A DNA stretch of 64,000 nt from Cyclobacteriaceae bacterium (lineage in GTDB: Bacteria; Bacteroidota; Bacteroidia; Cytophagales; Cyclobacteriaceae), in assembly GCA_013141055.1 (NCBI GenBank), contig JABFRS010000002.1:310001-374000 (forward strand), in the 5' to 3' direction. Numbering within the stretch: the stretch's first letter is position 1; every line of letters starts with the position of its first letter. Below the pieces are notes generated by a model. The model searched no databases and was not told the DNA's origin. It was given only the letters and a program-made list of their open reading frames with translations. Shown here one piece after another: positions 1-9,919 of the stretch. Made by a program: the position numbers and the translations under genes.

Positions 1-513
1 CTTCGGACATAATTTTGAAAGATAAGTAGCCTCCTCTGCTGCAGAATCACCTGCACCAACAACGGCGACTTCCATTCCTTTATAAAAGAATCCGTCGCAC
101 ACTGCGCAGGCAGATACCCCGCGGTTAACAAAATGCTGCTCGGATGGTAAACCTAGATACTTGGCAGTAGCACCTGTCGCGATGATCACCGCTTCCGCTT
201 CGATCTCGTGGGTGTCGTCAATGATTGCTTTAAAGGGATATCCGGAGAAGTCAACCTTCGTTGCCAGGCCGTGCCTGACGCTTGTATCAAAACGCTCCGC
301 CTGTGCCTGCAGATCCATCATCATCTGGGGCCCGTCAATTCCCTTTGGATAGCCCGGGAAGTTCTCCACCTCACCTGTGATGGTCAGCTGGCCTCCTGGC
401 TGGCCGCCAGTATAAAGCACTGGGTTCATACCTGCACGTGCCGCATAGATTGCTGCGGTATAGCCTGCAGGGCCAGAACCAATAATCAAAACCTTAACTT
501 TTTCCTTTGTCAT
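1..513 (-). CDS. trxB: Thioredoxin-disulfide reductase, N-terminal part (cut by window edge)
   Basis: Flavoprotein that passes electrons from NADPH to thioredoxin in the cytoplasm. The visible 171 residues start MTKEKVKVLIIGSGPAGYTA, with the FAD-binding GxGxxG motif at about residues 12-17. They continue through GGQPGGQL and reach the redox-active CAVC motif near residue 144 and the start of the NADPH-binding GAGDSAAEEA motif. ATG at 513 is the only good start, because it precedes the Rossmann strand by a few residues as in the family. The C-terminal half lies outside the window. The identification is secure because motif order and spacing match bacterial TrxB. Confidence 0.95.
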   Translation of the reverse strand, partial: MTKEKVKVLIIGSGPAGYTAAIYAARAGMNPVLYTGGQPGGQLTITGEVENFPGYPKGIDGPQMMMDLQAQAERFDTSVRHGLATKVDFSGYPFKAIIDDTHEIEAEAVIIATGATAKYLGLPSEQHFVNRGVSACAVCDGFFYKGMEVAVVGAGDSAAEEATYLSKLCPK

Positions 514-538
514 GATAGTCTAACATAAAGTCGTACAA

Positions 539-563
539 AAAAGGTCTCACCAGAAGACCTTTT
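539..563. terminator. Hairpin upstream of trxB
   Basis: AAAAGGTCT (539-547) pairs with AGACCTTTT (555-563) around a 7-nt loop. It lies 26 bases upstream of the trxB start, so it is either a bidirectional terminator or part of the trxB leader. The rest of 514-690 shows no gene. Confidence 0.4.
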
Positions 564-690
564 AATTTTCGCCCGTTTTCCAGTAATACTAACCCAGGTA
601 AGGCATTAAAGTCTTACTTCTGACGAAGGTACTAGTCGCCTGACGGTCTTTTTCTTCCATGAACCCATCCGGCTCAAGGTGTATAAATTA

Positions 691-742
691 AAAACCCCGG
701 ATTTCATCAAAGCTTTTTCTGCTTTGATGAGTCCGGGGTTTC
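691..742 (-). terminator. Strong terminator downstream of pnp
   Basis: A long GC-rich hairpin: AAACCCCGGA and TCATCAAAGC pair with GCTTTGATGA and TCCGGGGTTT. On the minus strand it is followed by a T-rich run. It sits about 130 bases past the pnp stop and is a good intrinsic terminator for the rpsO-pnp unit. Confidence 0.8.
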
Positions 743-870
743 CATTTCAATTATTAGATATTTCTCGATTCGCTATCTGCCTTCTGATCTTTAAGTGTCT
801 CATAGGGATCAATGTGTGTCCTTACTGAAAACTGAAAGTAAAAATTAGTGCGAAAACCCTGCTTTTGCAA

Positions 871-3012
871 CTATGCCTGCACAGGCTCCTGCTTTGTCGG
901 AGGCTTTGGTAGCAATACCTTCCTTGACAAACGGAACTTTCCGGTTTTCTTATCGACTTCCACGAGCTTCACTTTCACCTGCTCTCCAACTTCAAGCACG
1001 CCTTCCATATTTTCAAGGCGCTCCCACTTGATCTCAGAGATATGAAGTAATCCATCCTTGCCTGGCATGAATTCAACAAACGCACCGAACGGCATGATTG
1101 ATTTTACAATACCATCATAAACAGTTCCAACTTCTGGAACCGCAACGATCGCATTGATCCTCTTCATCGCACCATCCATGGCAGCCTGGTTGGTTGCAAA
1201 GATGCTGACCACACCCTTCTTGTCTTTCTCTTCAATGACAACAGTAGCACCAGTAGTGTTCTGAATGTCCTGAATGATCTTTCCACCGGGCCCGATTACC
1301 GCGCCGATCAACTCTTTCTCGATAATTATAGTATGAGCTCTTGGTGCATGTGGCTTTAGGTCCGCACGGGATGCCTGAAGTGATTTCTTCATCTCGTTAA
1401 GGATATGAAGTCTTCCTTCTTTTGCCTGCATTAAAGCCTCTTTCAAAACTTCGTATGTAAGTCCGTCTACTTTAAGGTCCATCTGGCAACCAGTGATTCC
1501 TTTTTCAGTACCCGTAACCTTGAAATCCATATCTCCCAAATGATCTTCATCTCCGAGGATATCAGACAGGATCGCATAACGTCCTTTATCAGAGATCATA
1601 CCCATCGCAATACCTGAAACAGGTGCTTTGATTGGCACGCCTGCATCCATAAGGGCCAGTGAACCAGCACATACAGTTGCCATGGATGATGAACCATTGG
1701 ATTCAAGGATATCAGAAACCACACGAATGGTGTATGGATTCTTGTCTGCTTCCGGAAGCACTTGCTTCAATGAACGATAGGCAAGGTTTCCATGACCGAT
1801 CTCTCTTCTGCCGGGACCGCGGTTAGGCTTTACTTCGCCGGTTGAGAATGACGGGAAATTGTAATGAAGGATGAACTTGTTATTTCCGGAGAACATTGCT
1901 CCATCAATCATCTGTTCGTCAAGCTTGGTACCTAATGTTACCGTGCTGAGTGATTGTGTTTCACCGCGTGTGAATACTGCTGATCCGTGTGCCATTGGAA
2001 GGTAGTCCACTTCAGACCAGATGGATCTGATCTCGTTGGTCTTTCTTCCATCCAGGCGAACGCGCTCATTAAGAACGAGGTCACGGGAAGCTTTCTTCTG
2101 AATGTCATGATAATAGTGCTTCGCCATTCCCTTGTCCACAGTAGTGTCTTCCGGTAATGTTGCGAAGTAATCCTCCAGCACTTGTCCGAAAAGATCGGAG
2201 CGCAGGTGCTTTGCGGATGTCTGCTTCTGTGCTACGGCATATGCCTTATCATATAAAAGCTTTTCCATTTGTTCTTTAAGAACAAGGTCATGCTTTTCAT
2301 GGCTGTAAGTTCTCTTTTCAGTTTTACCAACTGCTTTGGTAAGTTCGATCTGAAGATTGCACTGAACCTTGATCGCTTCATGAGCTACCTTGATTCCTTC
2401 AAGCATATCATCTTCACTTACTTCCTTTGATTCTCCTTCGACCATCAGAATGTTGTCGAGAGATCCTGCTACGATCAGATCCAGATCTGCTTTCTCCTTT
2501 TGCTCCAGTGTTGGGTTTACGATGAACTTGCCATCGATGCGGGCAACACGTACTTCAGAGATCGGACCCTGGAAAGGGATATCAGAAACTGAAAGAGCTG
2601 CTGATGCTGCGAATGCTGCAAGAGCATCTGGCAAAGCATTTTCATCACCGGAGATCAATTGGATGATCACCTGAGTTTCAGCGTGGTAATCTGCTGGGAA
2701 TAAGGGACGTATAGCCCTGTCCACCAACCTGCTGATCAATACTTCATAGTCGGAAAGCTTACCTTCACGACGTAAAAATCCTCCCGGGATCTTGCCGGTG
2801 GATGCGAATTTTTCCTGGTAGTCAACGGAAAGAGGCAGAAAGTCTGCGCCTTCTTTTCCATCCTTATTGGATACGACGGTGGCGAGTAACATTGTATTCG
2901 CTAATCTCAATACAACAGAACCGTCTGCTTGTCTTGCTAGTTTGCCTGTCTCAATGGTGATCTCCCTGCCGTCAGGTAACGTACAGGATTTGGTAATCGG
3001 AGTTGGTTTCAT
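871..3012 (-). CDS. pnp: Polyribonucleotide nucleotidyltransferase (PNPase)
   Basis: Phosphorolytic 3'-5' exoribonuclease that degrades mRNA and can add tails in the cytoplasm. The 713 residues match the family length. Two RNase PH-like folds are separated by a helical linker; the second carries the active-site stretch [18 protein letters not shown] domain follows with the GxxG loop VIGPGGK (about 575), then an S1 domain ([11 protein letters not shown]...LLHISEI, about 630-690). It lies downstream of rpsO on the same strand, the classical rpsO-pnp order. A hairpin between the two genes may tune read-through. Confidence 0.97.
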   Translation of the reverse strand: MKPTPITKSCTLPDGREITIETGKLARQADGSVVLRLANTMLLATVVSNKDGKEGADFLPLSVDYQEKFASTGKIPGGFLRREGKLSDYEVLISRLVDRAIRPLFPADYHAETQVIIQLISGDENALPDALAAFAASAALSVSDIPFQGPISEVRVARIDGKFIVNPTLEQKEKADLDLIVAGSLDNILMVEGESKEVSEDDMLEGIKVAHEAIKVQCNLQIELTKAVGKTEKRTYSHEKHDLVLKEQMEKLLYDKAYAVAQKQTSAKHLRSDLFGQVLEDYFATLPEDTTVDKGMAKHYYHDIQKKASRDLVLNERVRLDGRKTNEIRSIWSEVDYLPMAHGSAVFTRGETQSLSTVTLGTKLDEQMIDGAMFSGNNKFILHYNFPSFSTGEVKPNRGPGRREIGHGNLAYRSLKQVLPEADKNPYTIRVVSDILESNGSSSMATVCAGSLALMDAGVPIKAPVSGIAMGMISDKGRYAILSDILGDEDHLGDMDFKVTGTEKGITGCQMDLKVDGLTYEVLKEALMQAKEGRLHILNEMKKSLQASRADLKPHAPRAHTIIIEKELIGAVIGPGGKIIQDIQNTTGATVVIEEKDKKGVVSIFATNQAAMDGAMKRINAIVAVPEVGTVYDGIVKSIMPFGAFVEFMPGKDGLLHISEIKWERLENMEGVLEVGEQVKVKLVEVDKKTGKFRLSRKVLLPKPPTKQEPVQA

Positions 3013-3132
3013 TTTTTGTTTTTTATGTGGCCGCTCGAAATCGTTTATCTGTCAATCGTATGATTGACACATTGCCATAACCGATCTCTGAAAGTAAAAG
3101 GGAGGCGCAACAGCCTCTTTATAAAAGCGAAA

Positions 3133-3155
3133 AGGGAACCCTGTTAAGGTTCCCT
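3133..3155 (-). terminator. Hairpin between rpsO and pnp
   Basis: AGGGAACC (3133-3140) pairs with GGTTCCCT (3148-3155). On the minus strand the stem is followed by TTTTCGCTTTT. It probably ends most rpsO transcripts and lets a fraction continue into pnp. Confidence 0.65.
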
Positions 3156-3173
3156 GTAAGCATGTTTAATTCT

Positions 3174-3449
3174 TTATTTACGAAGCTCAAGCTCAGCAAT
3201 AATTGACCTGTAGCGGTCAATATTGGACTTCTGGAGGTAGCCCAGAAGCTTCTTGCGCTGACCTACAAGGTTAAGAAGGCCTTGCTGGGTCGAAAAGTCT
3301 TTCTTGTGTTTCTTCAAATGCTCTGTCAAAGAGTTGATTCTGAAGGTAAAAAGGGCAATTTGAGACTCAGGTGAGCCGGTATCGGTCTTGGATTTGGCCA
3401 CTCCGTGCTTGCTGAAAAGTTCTTGTTTTTTTGCTGAATCGAGGATCAT
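3174..3449 (-). CDS. rpsO: 30S ribosomal protein S15
   Basis: Primary 16S rRNA-binding protein of the small subunit. The 91 residues match the usual 88-91. Family signatures are visible: DTGSPESQIALFT in the N-terminal third, LTEHLKKHKKDF in the middle, and GLLNLVGQRKKLLGYLQ towards the C-terminus. Transcribed towards pnp. Confidence 0.97.
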   Translation of the reverse strand: MILDSAKKQELFSKHGVAKSKTDTGSPESQIALFTFRINSLTEHLKKHKKDFSTQQGLLNLVGQRKKLLGYLQKSNIDRYRSIIAELELRK

Positions 3450-3530
3450 CGGTTAATATTTACTGCTGCTAATCATTTTTTAATCGCGCAAAAGTAAGCT
3501 AATTCCTTAAAAGCACCAAATTCAGACTGA

Positions 3531-5090
3531 CTACTGAACAGCCGGCTTCTTTATCCCAAAACGCTTCCTCAGCTTGTCGAAGAACACATTATAGAAGTCT
3601 GCGTCAAACAACCGTGCATCAAGTCTTGCCTGGCGCAGGAACAATAGTCCGATAATTGTCAGCAGGAAGTCGGCCGCCCATATCCCCACCGGCACTGGTA
3701 TCTTATCCTGAGCCGCCCACTTCTCCCCTGTACTGGAGATGAGATAGAAGAAGATGAAGAACATGATTGATGTGATCACCGGAACACCAAGCCCGCCTTT
3801 CTTAATAATTGCCCCGAGCGGCGCACCGATCAGAAACATTACGATGCATGCAATGGAATTGGAGAATATCTTATGCCATTGTGTACGGAACACTTTATAC
3901 TCTGAACCATAGCCAGTCTTTGTGGCATTCATATTCGACAGCGAACTCTTCATCACCCTGGTTTGATTGAGGGCTGTGGTCACTTCACTGATATTGGCAG
4001 GTGCTACAAAAACACTATCTGAAACATGATAGTCTTTTGCCGTTAGTGAATCCCTGGTGTATGCCTTATACAACTGAACCTGCGGCAACTTAGTAGATCC
4101 CGGATTTTTAAGCTCTGTAATGGAATCCTTTCGTTCTTTGTACGCCTTAAGATCCGGTGGCAGATCGAGTGTGTCGGTCCTGCCATGAAAAGCAAACATC
4201 TGGTTCCTGGAGTAGTATGTGATCAATCTTGTGCCGTTGATCTCCCGGTTAACAGAGTCCATGTCCTGATCCAGCTCAAGAATATTTCGCATGATGCGGT
4301 TGCCCTGAAACCATTTCTTTTCTGTGCGCTGCAGTCCGAACGATGACAGGTCAAAGACAATGTCCATCTTTCCGAACTTGGTTTTTCTCAACGACTCAGC
4401 AGAGTTGGCTGAACCTGTCTGAGCATGATTGGAAGTACCTTCCGTAAAATCATAACCATCATAAAGCTCCAGCTTGAGATACTGATCATTTAATATGGTG
4501 AACATCCTTCCTGAATCGGCAATGGTAACTTTCTTGTTACCCGTCATACCGCGGTGATCGTAGATGATCACATTCTTTAAGGACGATCCATCCTTGAATT
4601 TCTTACCGACCTTGATGCTGATCTCCGGTATCCCGGAATAAAAAGTCCCTTCTTCCAGATCAAGGGCAGGCTTTTTCTGCTTGATGTCATACATCAGACT
4701 GTAGGCTTCCAGGGCCGCTTTCGGCACCACATTATTGTTGACGTAGAAGGCGAAGCAGGTGAGAAAGACCACAAAGAAGAAAATGGGGACCAGAGCCCGC
4801 GACAGGGATATGCCAAGACTTTTAATAGCGGTGATCTCAAAATGCTCGCTGAGATTTCCAAAGGTAATGAGAGAGGAAAGCAGCACCGCCAGCGGCAATG
4901 CCAGCGGAGTCATGAAGATGGCAAAGTAGAATAAAAGAGCCCCGACAACATCCCAGCCCAGGTCTTTTCCGATGATGTCATCGAAATACTTGAGCATGTG
5001 CTGAAGCAGCAGGATAAACACCACGACCAGAAACGTCAGGATAAACGGCCCAAGAAACGAGGTGAGGATAAGCTTATCTATTTTCTTCAT
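3531..5090 (-). CDS. LptF/LptG-family permease (lipopolysaccharide export)
   Basis: Inner-membrane half-permease of the YjgP/YjgQ family, which works with LptB and LptC to lift LPS from the inner membrane. An N-terminal block of about three membrane helices (residues 10-125) contains the family-like PFILTFLVVVFILLLQHMLKY. A periplasmic beta-rich region of about 270 residues follows, and three helices near the C-terminus (about 410-490, GAIIKKGGLGVPV). At 519 aa it is longer than the ~360-aa proteobacterial proteins; the extra length is in the periplasmic part, which fits my recollection of Bacteroidota homologues. LptF cannot be told from LptG here. Confidence 0.85.
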   Translation of the reverse strand: MKKIDKLILTSFLGPFILTFLVVVFILLLQHMLKYFDDIIGKDLGWDVVGALLFYFAIFMTPLALPLAVLLSSLITFGNLSEHFEITAIKSLGISLSRALVPIFFFVVFLTCFAFYVNNNVVPKAALEAYSLMYDIKQKKPALDLEEGTFYSGIPEISIKVGKKFKDGSSLKNVIIYDHRGMTGNKKVTIADSGRMFTILNDQYLKLELYDGYDFTEGTSNHAQTGSANSAESLRKTKFGKMDIVFDLSSFGLQRTEKKWFQGNRIMRNILELDQDMDSVNREINGTRLITYYSRNQMFAFHGRTDTLDLPPDLKAYKERKDSITELKNPGSTKLPQVQLYKAYTRDSLTAKDYHVSDSVFVAPANISEVTTALNQTRVMKSSLSNMNATKTGYGSEYKVFRTQWHKIFSNSIACIVMFLIGAPLGAIIKKGGLGVPVITSIMFFIFFYLISSTGEKWAAQDKIPVPVGIWAADFLLTIIGLLFLRQARLDARLFDADFYNVFFDKLRKRFGIKKPAVQ

Positions 5091-5121
5091 TCAGCAATGG
5101 AGTGTCAAAAATAGCGCCACT

Positions 5122-5303
5122 ATGAAGTATTGCTAATAAAATTTGATATTTCATCGAAGTATTGGAGGCAAACTTCCTATTTGAAGAATGTCTAATATGA
5201 AAGTTAAGAGCAAACTTCATACTGGGGGGAGCCTGCTATGAAGTTTGCAAGCAAACCTGATATCTAATGTAAGTATGTTATGAAATATGCTTGCAATACT
5301 TCA
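5122..5303. repeat. Array of five degenerate ATGAA...TTCAT palindromes
   Basis: Five imperfect palindromes follow the pattern ATGAAGTNTTGC-N-GCAAACTTCAT, at about 5122-5154, 5155-5178, 5197-5220, 5238-5261 and 5280-5303. The last unit abuts the 3' end of the tRNA-Met gene. Every unit can form a hairpin. No coding potential was seen. Confidence 0.6.
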
Positions 5304-5380
5304 TGGTAGCGAGGAGCAGATTTGAACTGCCGACCTTCGGGTTATGAATCCGATGCTCTAACCAACTGAGCTACCTCGCC
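5304..5380 (-). tRNA. tRNA-Met (anticodon CAT)
   Basis: A complete cloverleaf on the minus strand. The 7-bp acceptor stem is GGCGAGG/CCTCGCT with discriminator A and an encoded CCA (5304-5306). The D-arm is GCTC...GAGC, the anticodon loop TTCATAA, and the T-arm GGCAG-TTCAAAT-CTGCT. CAT in position 34-36 gives Met. A lysidine-modified tRNA-Ile2 also uses CAT, but the overall sequence looks like elongator Met. Confidence 0.93.
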
Positions 5381-5387
5381 ATTTTTC

Positions 5388-5474
5388 CACCGAAGCTCTG
5401 TCTCAGAGCGAATCCACCGTCGCCAAAGCTATGGTGGACGATGTACGCCTTCGCCAAGGCTACGCGTACAAGGG
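5388..5474. repeat. Run of three hairpins beside tRNA-Met
   Basis: Three consecutive stem-loops: GCTCTG-TCT-CAGAGC (5394-5409), TCCACC...GGTGGA (5413-5438) and TGTACGC...GCGTACA (5442-5470). They flank the 5' side of the tRNA gene. No coding function is seen. Confidence 0.5.
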
Positions 5475-5652
5475 GCCGCAAATTTATAAACTTTTATCAT
5501 TCTGACGCACTCCCCAGGCGATATATGTAAAAATGCAGGGAAGTCTTTCCTTACACTGAAGCTGCTCCACTCCTCACCTAAAACGATTGTTCCGGGATTT
5601 CATACATTGCCGTTCAGTAAGAAATCGATATATTCCCTTACTGATCGAAAGG

Positions 5653-6063
5653 ATGGAAACACAAATGACCAAGAAGCAACTTTTTACTGCTGACTACGAA
5701 CTTCACGCTTCTGTAAAAATGCTTTATCCTTATATGCAGACCGCCAGCGGTTTATCCGAATGGTTTGCTGATGATGTAAAGATCAGTCCTGAAAAAGTAT
5801 TCAAGTTCTACTGGGATCATGAAGAACGCAAAGCCGTCATCAGTTCACAACGCGCCAATCATTTCGTGCGGTTTGAATACCTCCCCGAGAACGAAGACGA
5901 CAAGACCGATCCCTCCTATTTCGAACTCAATCTTGAAGTCAACGAGCTTACCCAGATGACTTTTCTTAAAGTGTACGACTATTCAGATTTCAATGACATG
6001 GAAGAACTCCAGGATCTATGGGATGGACTGGTTGACAATCTGAAGAAGGTTGTTGGTGGATAG
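5653..6063 (+). CDS. START-like (SRPBCC-type) domain protein
   Basis: A 136-aa cytoplasmic protein resembling the START-like/AHSA1 helix-grip fold proteins of Bacteroidota. An N-terminal strand (LFTADYELHASVKMLYPYM) is followed by SGLSEWFADDVKI, which is typical of SRPBCC proteins. A strand-rich middle and a long C-terminal helix (DLWDGLVDNLKKVVG) complete it. ATG 5653 is preferred over the upstream 5587 start because the fold begins at MTKKQLF (5665) and the residues before 5653 look unrelated. Ligand and role are unknown. Confidence 0.75.
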   Translation: METQMTKKQLFTADYELHASVKMLYPYMQTASGLSEWFADDVKISPEKVFKFYWDHEERKAVISSQRANHFVRFEYLPENEDDKTDPSYFELNLEVNELTQMTFLKVYDYSDFNDMEELQDLWDGLVDNLKKVVGG

Positions 6064-6237
6064 TATTGGCTCCGCCGCACCTCTATCTTTTACATTCCTC
6101 TGCCCAAAAATCATACTCTGACAGGCTGCAATTCATGCTTTTTAGTGTTGAACGGCTTCATTTCTCATGCTTTTAGTTGGAAATTTGACCAACTTCGCAC
6201 CCACCAAATCTAATTTCAAAGCTTACCCCTTATCGCT

Positions 6238-7887
6238 ATGCTCCCTAACGTAAATCCTATCGAAACACGCGTGTGGCAAAGAATGACTGCCCATTATCTA
6301 GACATGCAGGCAACTCCCATGCGCTTCCTGTTTGAATCGGATCCTCAGCGCTTCCAGAATTATCATCTTCAGTTTGAAGACATCCTTGTTGATTACTCCA
6401 AAAACATCATCAATGAAGATACCATGAAGCTTCTGCTGGAGCTGGCGAAAGAATGTAATCTTACCGAAGCGATCGAAGCGATGTTCAACGGGCAACCGAT
6501 CAATCAGACGGAACGCCGACCTGTTCTTCACGTTGCCTTACGCAACAGAAGCAACGCTCCTATACTCGCGAATGGAGAAAATGTAATGCCGCTGGTGAAT
6601 GCTGCGCTGGCACAAATGAAATCATTCTCCGATCGTCTTCTCTCCGGTGAGTGGAAAGGTCATTCCGGAAAGGCGATCACAGACATTGTCAATATTGGTA
6701 TTGGCGGATCGGATCTCGGACCATTGATGGTCACGGAAGCATTGAAGCCATATCAAAAGAATATCAAGCCGCACTTCGTTTCCAATATCGATGGAACACA
6801 CCTTGCGGAAACATTAAAGATCGTTAATCCCGATACCACACTCTTCATCATTGCTTCCAAAACGTTTACCACACAGGAGACGATGACGAACGCAGAATCA
6901 GCGAGAAACTGGTTCCTGGAAAAGACCAACCAGAAAGGAGATGTATCGAAACATTTCGTTGCGCTTTCCACCAATGAGAAAGATGTAAAGGCATTCGGTA
7001 TTGCACCTGAGAATATGTTTGTATTCTGGGATTGGGTCGGTGGACGCTATTCACTATGGTCTTCCATCGGTCTGTCCATCGCATGTACCATCGGCTATGA
7101 CAATTTTGTTCAGTTGCTGGAAGGTGCCAATGCCATGGATGACCATTTCAAAACCACACCAGCAGAAAAGAACATTCCAGTTATCCTTGCACTCATTGGT
7201 ATCTGGTACACCAACTTCTTCGATGCACAAAGTGAAGCCATCCTTCCATATGATCAATATCTTCATCGCTTTGCCGCTTACTTCCAGCAGGGAAATATGG
7301 AAAGCAATGGAAAGTCTGTTGATCGCAATGGTCAGCCTGTATTATATCAGACGGGTCCGGTTATCTGGGGCGAACCAGGAACCAATGGCCAGCATGCATT
7401 CTATCAATTAATTCACCAGGGAACCAAAGTCATACCATGTGATTTCATTGCACCGGTGATCAGTCACAACCCGATCGGTGATCATCATGCGATCCTTCTT
7501 TCCAACTTCTTTGCTCAGACAGAAGCATTGATGATGGGCAAGACGGAAGATGAGGTGAAGGCCGAACTCAAGGGTAAGGGAATGAGTGAAGATGAGATTG
7601 CATTCCTGGTACCATACCGTGTCTTCTCAGGAAACAGACCGAGCAACTCATTTATGTTCAAGCAGCTTACACCCCGTACGCTGGGCAGCCTGATCGCCAT
7701 GTATGAGCACAAGATCTTCGTCCAGGGAGTGATCTGGAACATCTTCAGCTTCGACCAGTGGGGAGTGGAATTAGGGAAAGTGCTGGCCAAGAAAATCCTG
7801 CCCGAATTGAGCTCAAATACCGAGGTCACTTCTCACGATTCTTCCACAAATGGCCTTATAGCTTATTTCAAACGGTTGAAAAGATAG
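6238..7887 (+). CDS. pgi: Glucose-6-phosphate isomerase
   Basis: Interconverts glucose-6-phosphate and fructose-6-phosphate in glycolysis and gluconeogenesis. 549 aa, the usual bacterial length. Motifs include [16 protein letters not shown] for sugar phosphate binding, the signature [16 protein letters not shown] (about 260-275), [10 protein letters not shown] with the catalytic Glu, and [11 protein letters not shown] with the catalytic His. First of three same-strand sugar-phosphate genes (pgi, pfkA, glucokinase). Confidence 0.97.
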   Translation: MLPNVNPIETRVWQRMTAHYLDMQATPMRFLFESDPQRFQNYHLQFEDILVDYSKNIINEDTMKLLLELAKECNLTEAIEAMFNGQPINQTERRPVLHVALRNRSNAPILANGENVMPLVNAALAQMKSFSDRLLSGEWKGHSGKAITDIVNIGIGGSDLGPLMVTEALKPYQKNIKPHFVSNIDGTHLAETLKIVNPDTTLFIIASKTFTTQETMTNAESARNWFLEKTNQKGDVSKHFVALSTNEKDVKAFGIAPENMFVFWDWVGGRYSLWSSIGLSIACTIGYDNFVQLLEGANAMDDHFKTTPAEKNIPVILALIGIWYTNFFDAQSEAILPYDQYLHRFAAYFQQGNMESNGKSVDRNGQPVLYQTGPVIWGEPGTNGQHAFYQLIHQGTKVIPCDFIAPVISHNPIGDHHAILLSNFFAQTEALMMGKTEDEVKAELKGKGMSEDEIAFLVPYRVFSGNRPSNSFMFKQLTPRTLGSLIAMYEHKIFVQGVIWNIFSFDQWGVELGKVLAKKILPELSSNTEVTSHDSSTNGLIAYFKRLKR

Positions 7888-7934
7888 GTATTGAAAAACC
7901 TTTATTCTCCCCTAATTTTAGCACTTATTTGGCT

Positions 7935-8924
7935 TTGACAGACACAAAAATTTCGAAGATCGGGGTCTTTACCTCGGGTGGAGATGCTCCCGGAATGAAC
8001 GCTGCTATCCGTGCAGTGGTGCGGGCCGGCATTTATTATCAGAAAGAACTTTTCGGGATCATCCATGGATATGAAGGCATGATTGAAGGGGAAATCGTAA
8101 AGCTTGGAGCACGTTCCGTCGGGAATATTCTTCAGCGTGGCGGTACCATCTTAAAGTCAGCACGCAGTGACAACTTCCGCACAAAGGAAGGTCGCGCGAA
8201 AGCATACGAAACGCTCAAGAAGAACAACATCGACGCATTGGTTGCCATTGGTGGTGATGGAACGTTTACAGGTCTTCATCTTTTCTATCAGGAGTTTGGA
8301 ATTCCATCTGTTTGTATTCCCGGCACCATCGACAATGACATTGCCGGAACGGATTATACGATCGGTTATGATACTGCTACCAACACTGCCGTGGAAGCCA
8401 TTGACAAGATCCGTGATACTGCTCTTTCACACAACAGACTTTTCTTTATTGAAGTAATGGGTCGTCACTCGGGATACATCGCATTGAACAGCGGAATCGC
8501 CGGAGGTGCAGTTGCGATCATAATTCCGGAACAGGAGATATCTTTTGATCAGCTCTATAGCGTTCTCGAACAGAGTGGAAGGACCAGCAAGAAATCAAGT
8601 CTCGTTGTCGTAGCCGAAGGTTCAAAGATCGGCGGGGCCAATGATCTTGCGAGAATGGTTGCGGAACGCTCCAACTACTTTGACATTAAGGTTACAATAC
8701 TCGGACACCTTCAGCGAGGTGGTGCTCCTACTTACTTTGACCGTGTACTGGCAAGTCGTATGGGTGTAGCGGCGGTGGAAGGATTGATAAATAATGAGAA
8801 GGATTGCATGGTTGGAATTCACAACAACCAGATTGTATTCAATCCATTCGATAGCATCATGAATGGACAGCATCATGAGATTGATCAGGAGTCGTTGAGG
8901 TTGGCAAAAATTTTATCTATTTAA
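7935..8924 (+). CDS. pfkA: ATP-dependent 6-phosphofructokinase
   Basis: Phosphorylates fructose-6-phosphate to fructose-1,6-bisphosphate, the committed step of glycolysis. Motifs are GVFTSGGDAPGMNAAIR, GGDGTFTG (Gly after Asp indicates ATP rather than PPi use), PGTIDNDIAGTD with the catalytic Asp, MGRHSGYIAL and GHLQRGGAPTYFDR. The open frame extends upstream into pgi with no good ATG. The TTG at 7935, 47 bases after the pgi stop and a few codons before KISKIGVF, gives 329 aa and fits the family. The TTG at 7929 is an alternative. Confidence 0.95.
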   Translation: MTDTKISKIGVFTSGGDAPGMNAAIRAVVRAGIYYQKELFGIIHGYEGMIEGEIVKLGARSVGNILQRGGTILKSARSDNFRTKEGRAKAYETLKKNNIDALVAIGGDGTFTGLHLFYQEFGIPSVCIPGTIDNDIAGTDYTIGYDTATNTAVEAIDKIRDTALSHNRLFFIEVMGRHSGYIALNSGIAGGAVAIIIPEQEISFDQLYSVLEQSGRTSKKSSLVVVAEGSKIGGANDLARMVAERSNYFDIKVTILGHLQRGGAPTYFDRVLASRMGVAAVEGLINNEKDCMVGIHNNQIVFNPFDSIMNGQHHEIDQESLRLAKILSI

Positions 8925-8935
8925 GAAGTAGAAAG

Positions 8936-9913
8936 ATGAAAGAACTAACAGTAGGGATTGACATTGGCGGTACCAATACAAAGTTTGGAGTAGTCGACCG
9001 TGAAGGGAAGGTTTATCACCAGGCGAATATTGTTACTACCGACTATGATGATTTCGAAGATTTCTTTGAAGCCATGGCAGATGCTCTCCGTGAAGGAATG
9101 AACTTCCTCCCTTCCGATTCAAGAATCGTTGGAATCGGAATCGGTGCAGCGAACGGCAATTACTATAAAGGAACCATCGAGCGTGCCACCAACCTTAAAT
9201 GGAAAGGTGTGCTTCCCCTGGCTAAGTTGTTTAAAGATGAATTCGGAGTTCCCTGTATTCTTACCAATGATGCCAACGCTGCGGCGGTTGGTGAAATGAT
9301 CTACGGTCATGCAAAAGGCATGAAGGATTTTGTTGTGATCACATTAGGTACTGGTTTGGGAAGTGGATTTGTGTGCGGCGGACTTTTATTAAACGGTCAT
9401 CACGGTATTGCCGGTGAGCTGGGTCATACTTCCGTGAATCCTGCAGGACGTTATTGCAATTGTGGTAAAAGAGGATGCCTGGAAACATATGTTTCAGCAA
9501 CCGGTATCAAGAGAACCGTTTACAAACTGTTAGCGGATCATCTTGAACCAAGTGAATTGCGCGGCATCAGCTTTGAAGATCTTAATACTAAAATGATATC
9601 AGAAGCTGCCAACCGTGGTGATACGGTTGCCAAAGAAGCTTTCGAATATACTGGACGAATACTCGGAATGAAGCTTGCGGATACTGTTGTTCATACCGAC
9701 CCTCAGGCGATCTTCCTGTTCGGCGGACTTGCACTGGCAGGTGATCTTATCTTCAAGCCGACATTGTATCACATGGAACAGAACCTCATGCCGCTGTTCC
9801 GCGGAAAAGTAAAAATACTTCCATCCGCCATGCAGAATCAGGCCGCTCCTATTCTTGGTGCCAGCAGTCTCGTATGGGATTACCTGGAGAAGACGAAGGA
9901 GGCTGTAGCCTAA
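8936..9913 (+). CDS. ROK-family glucokinase
   Basis: Sugar kinase of the ROK family, 325 aa, most likely phosphorylating glucose to feed the adjacent pgi and pfkA. The N-terminal phosphate loop is DIGGTNTKFGVVD (about 8-20). The ATP-binding GTGLGSGFV is near residue 140. The ROK zinc site GHTSVNPAGRYCNCGKRGCLE lies around 162-182. Starts 11 bases after the pfkA stop, so the three genes probably form one operon. Substrate is inferred from context; other ROK kinases act on fructose, mannose or N-acetyl sugars. Confidence 0.85.
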   Translation: MKELTVGIDIGGTNTKFGVVDREGKVYHQANIVTTDYDDFEDFFEAMADALREGMNFLPSDSRIVGIGIGAANGNYYKGTIERATNLKWKGVLPLAKLFKDEFGVPCILTNDANAAAVGEMIYGHAKGMKDFVVITLGTGLGSGFVCGGLLLNGHHGIAGELGHTSVNPAGRYCNCGKRGCLETYVSATGIKRTVYKLLADHLEPSELRGISFEDLNTKMISEAANRGDTVAKEAFEYTGRILGMKLADTVVHTDPQAIFLFGGLALAGDLIFKPTLYHMEQNLMPLFRGKVKILPSAMQNQAAPILGASSLVWDYLEKTKEAVA

Positions 9914-9919
9914 ACCTTG

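Noticed and set aside
7001-7411. 136-codon ORF inside pgi in another frame
   Set aside because: Shadow of pgi; the pgi frame is conserved throughout.
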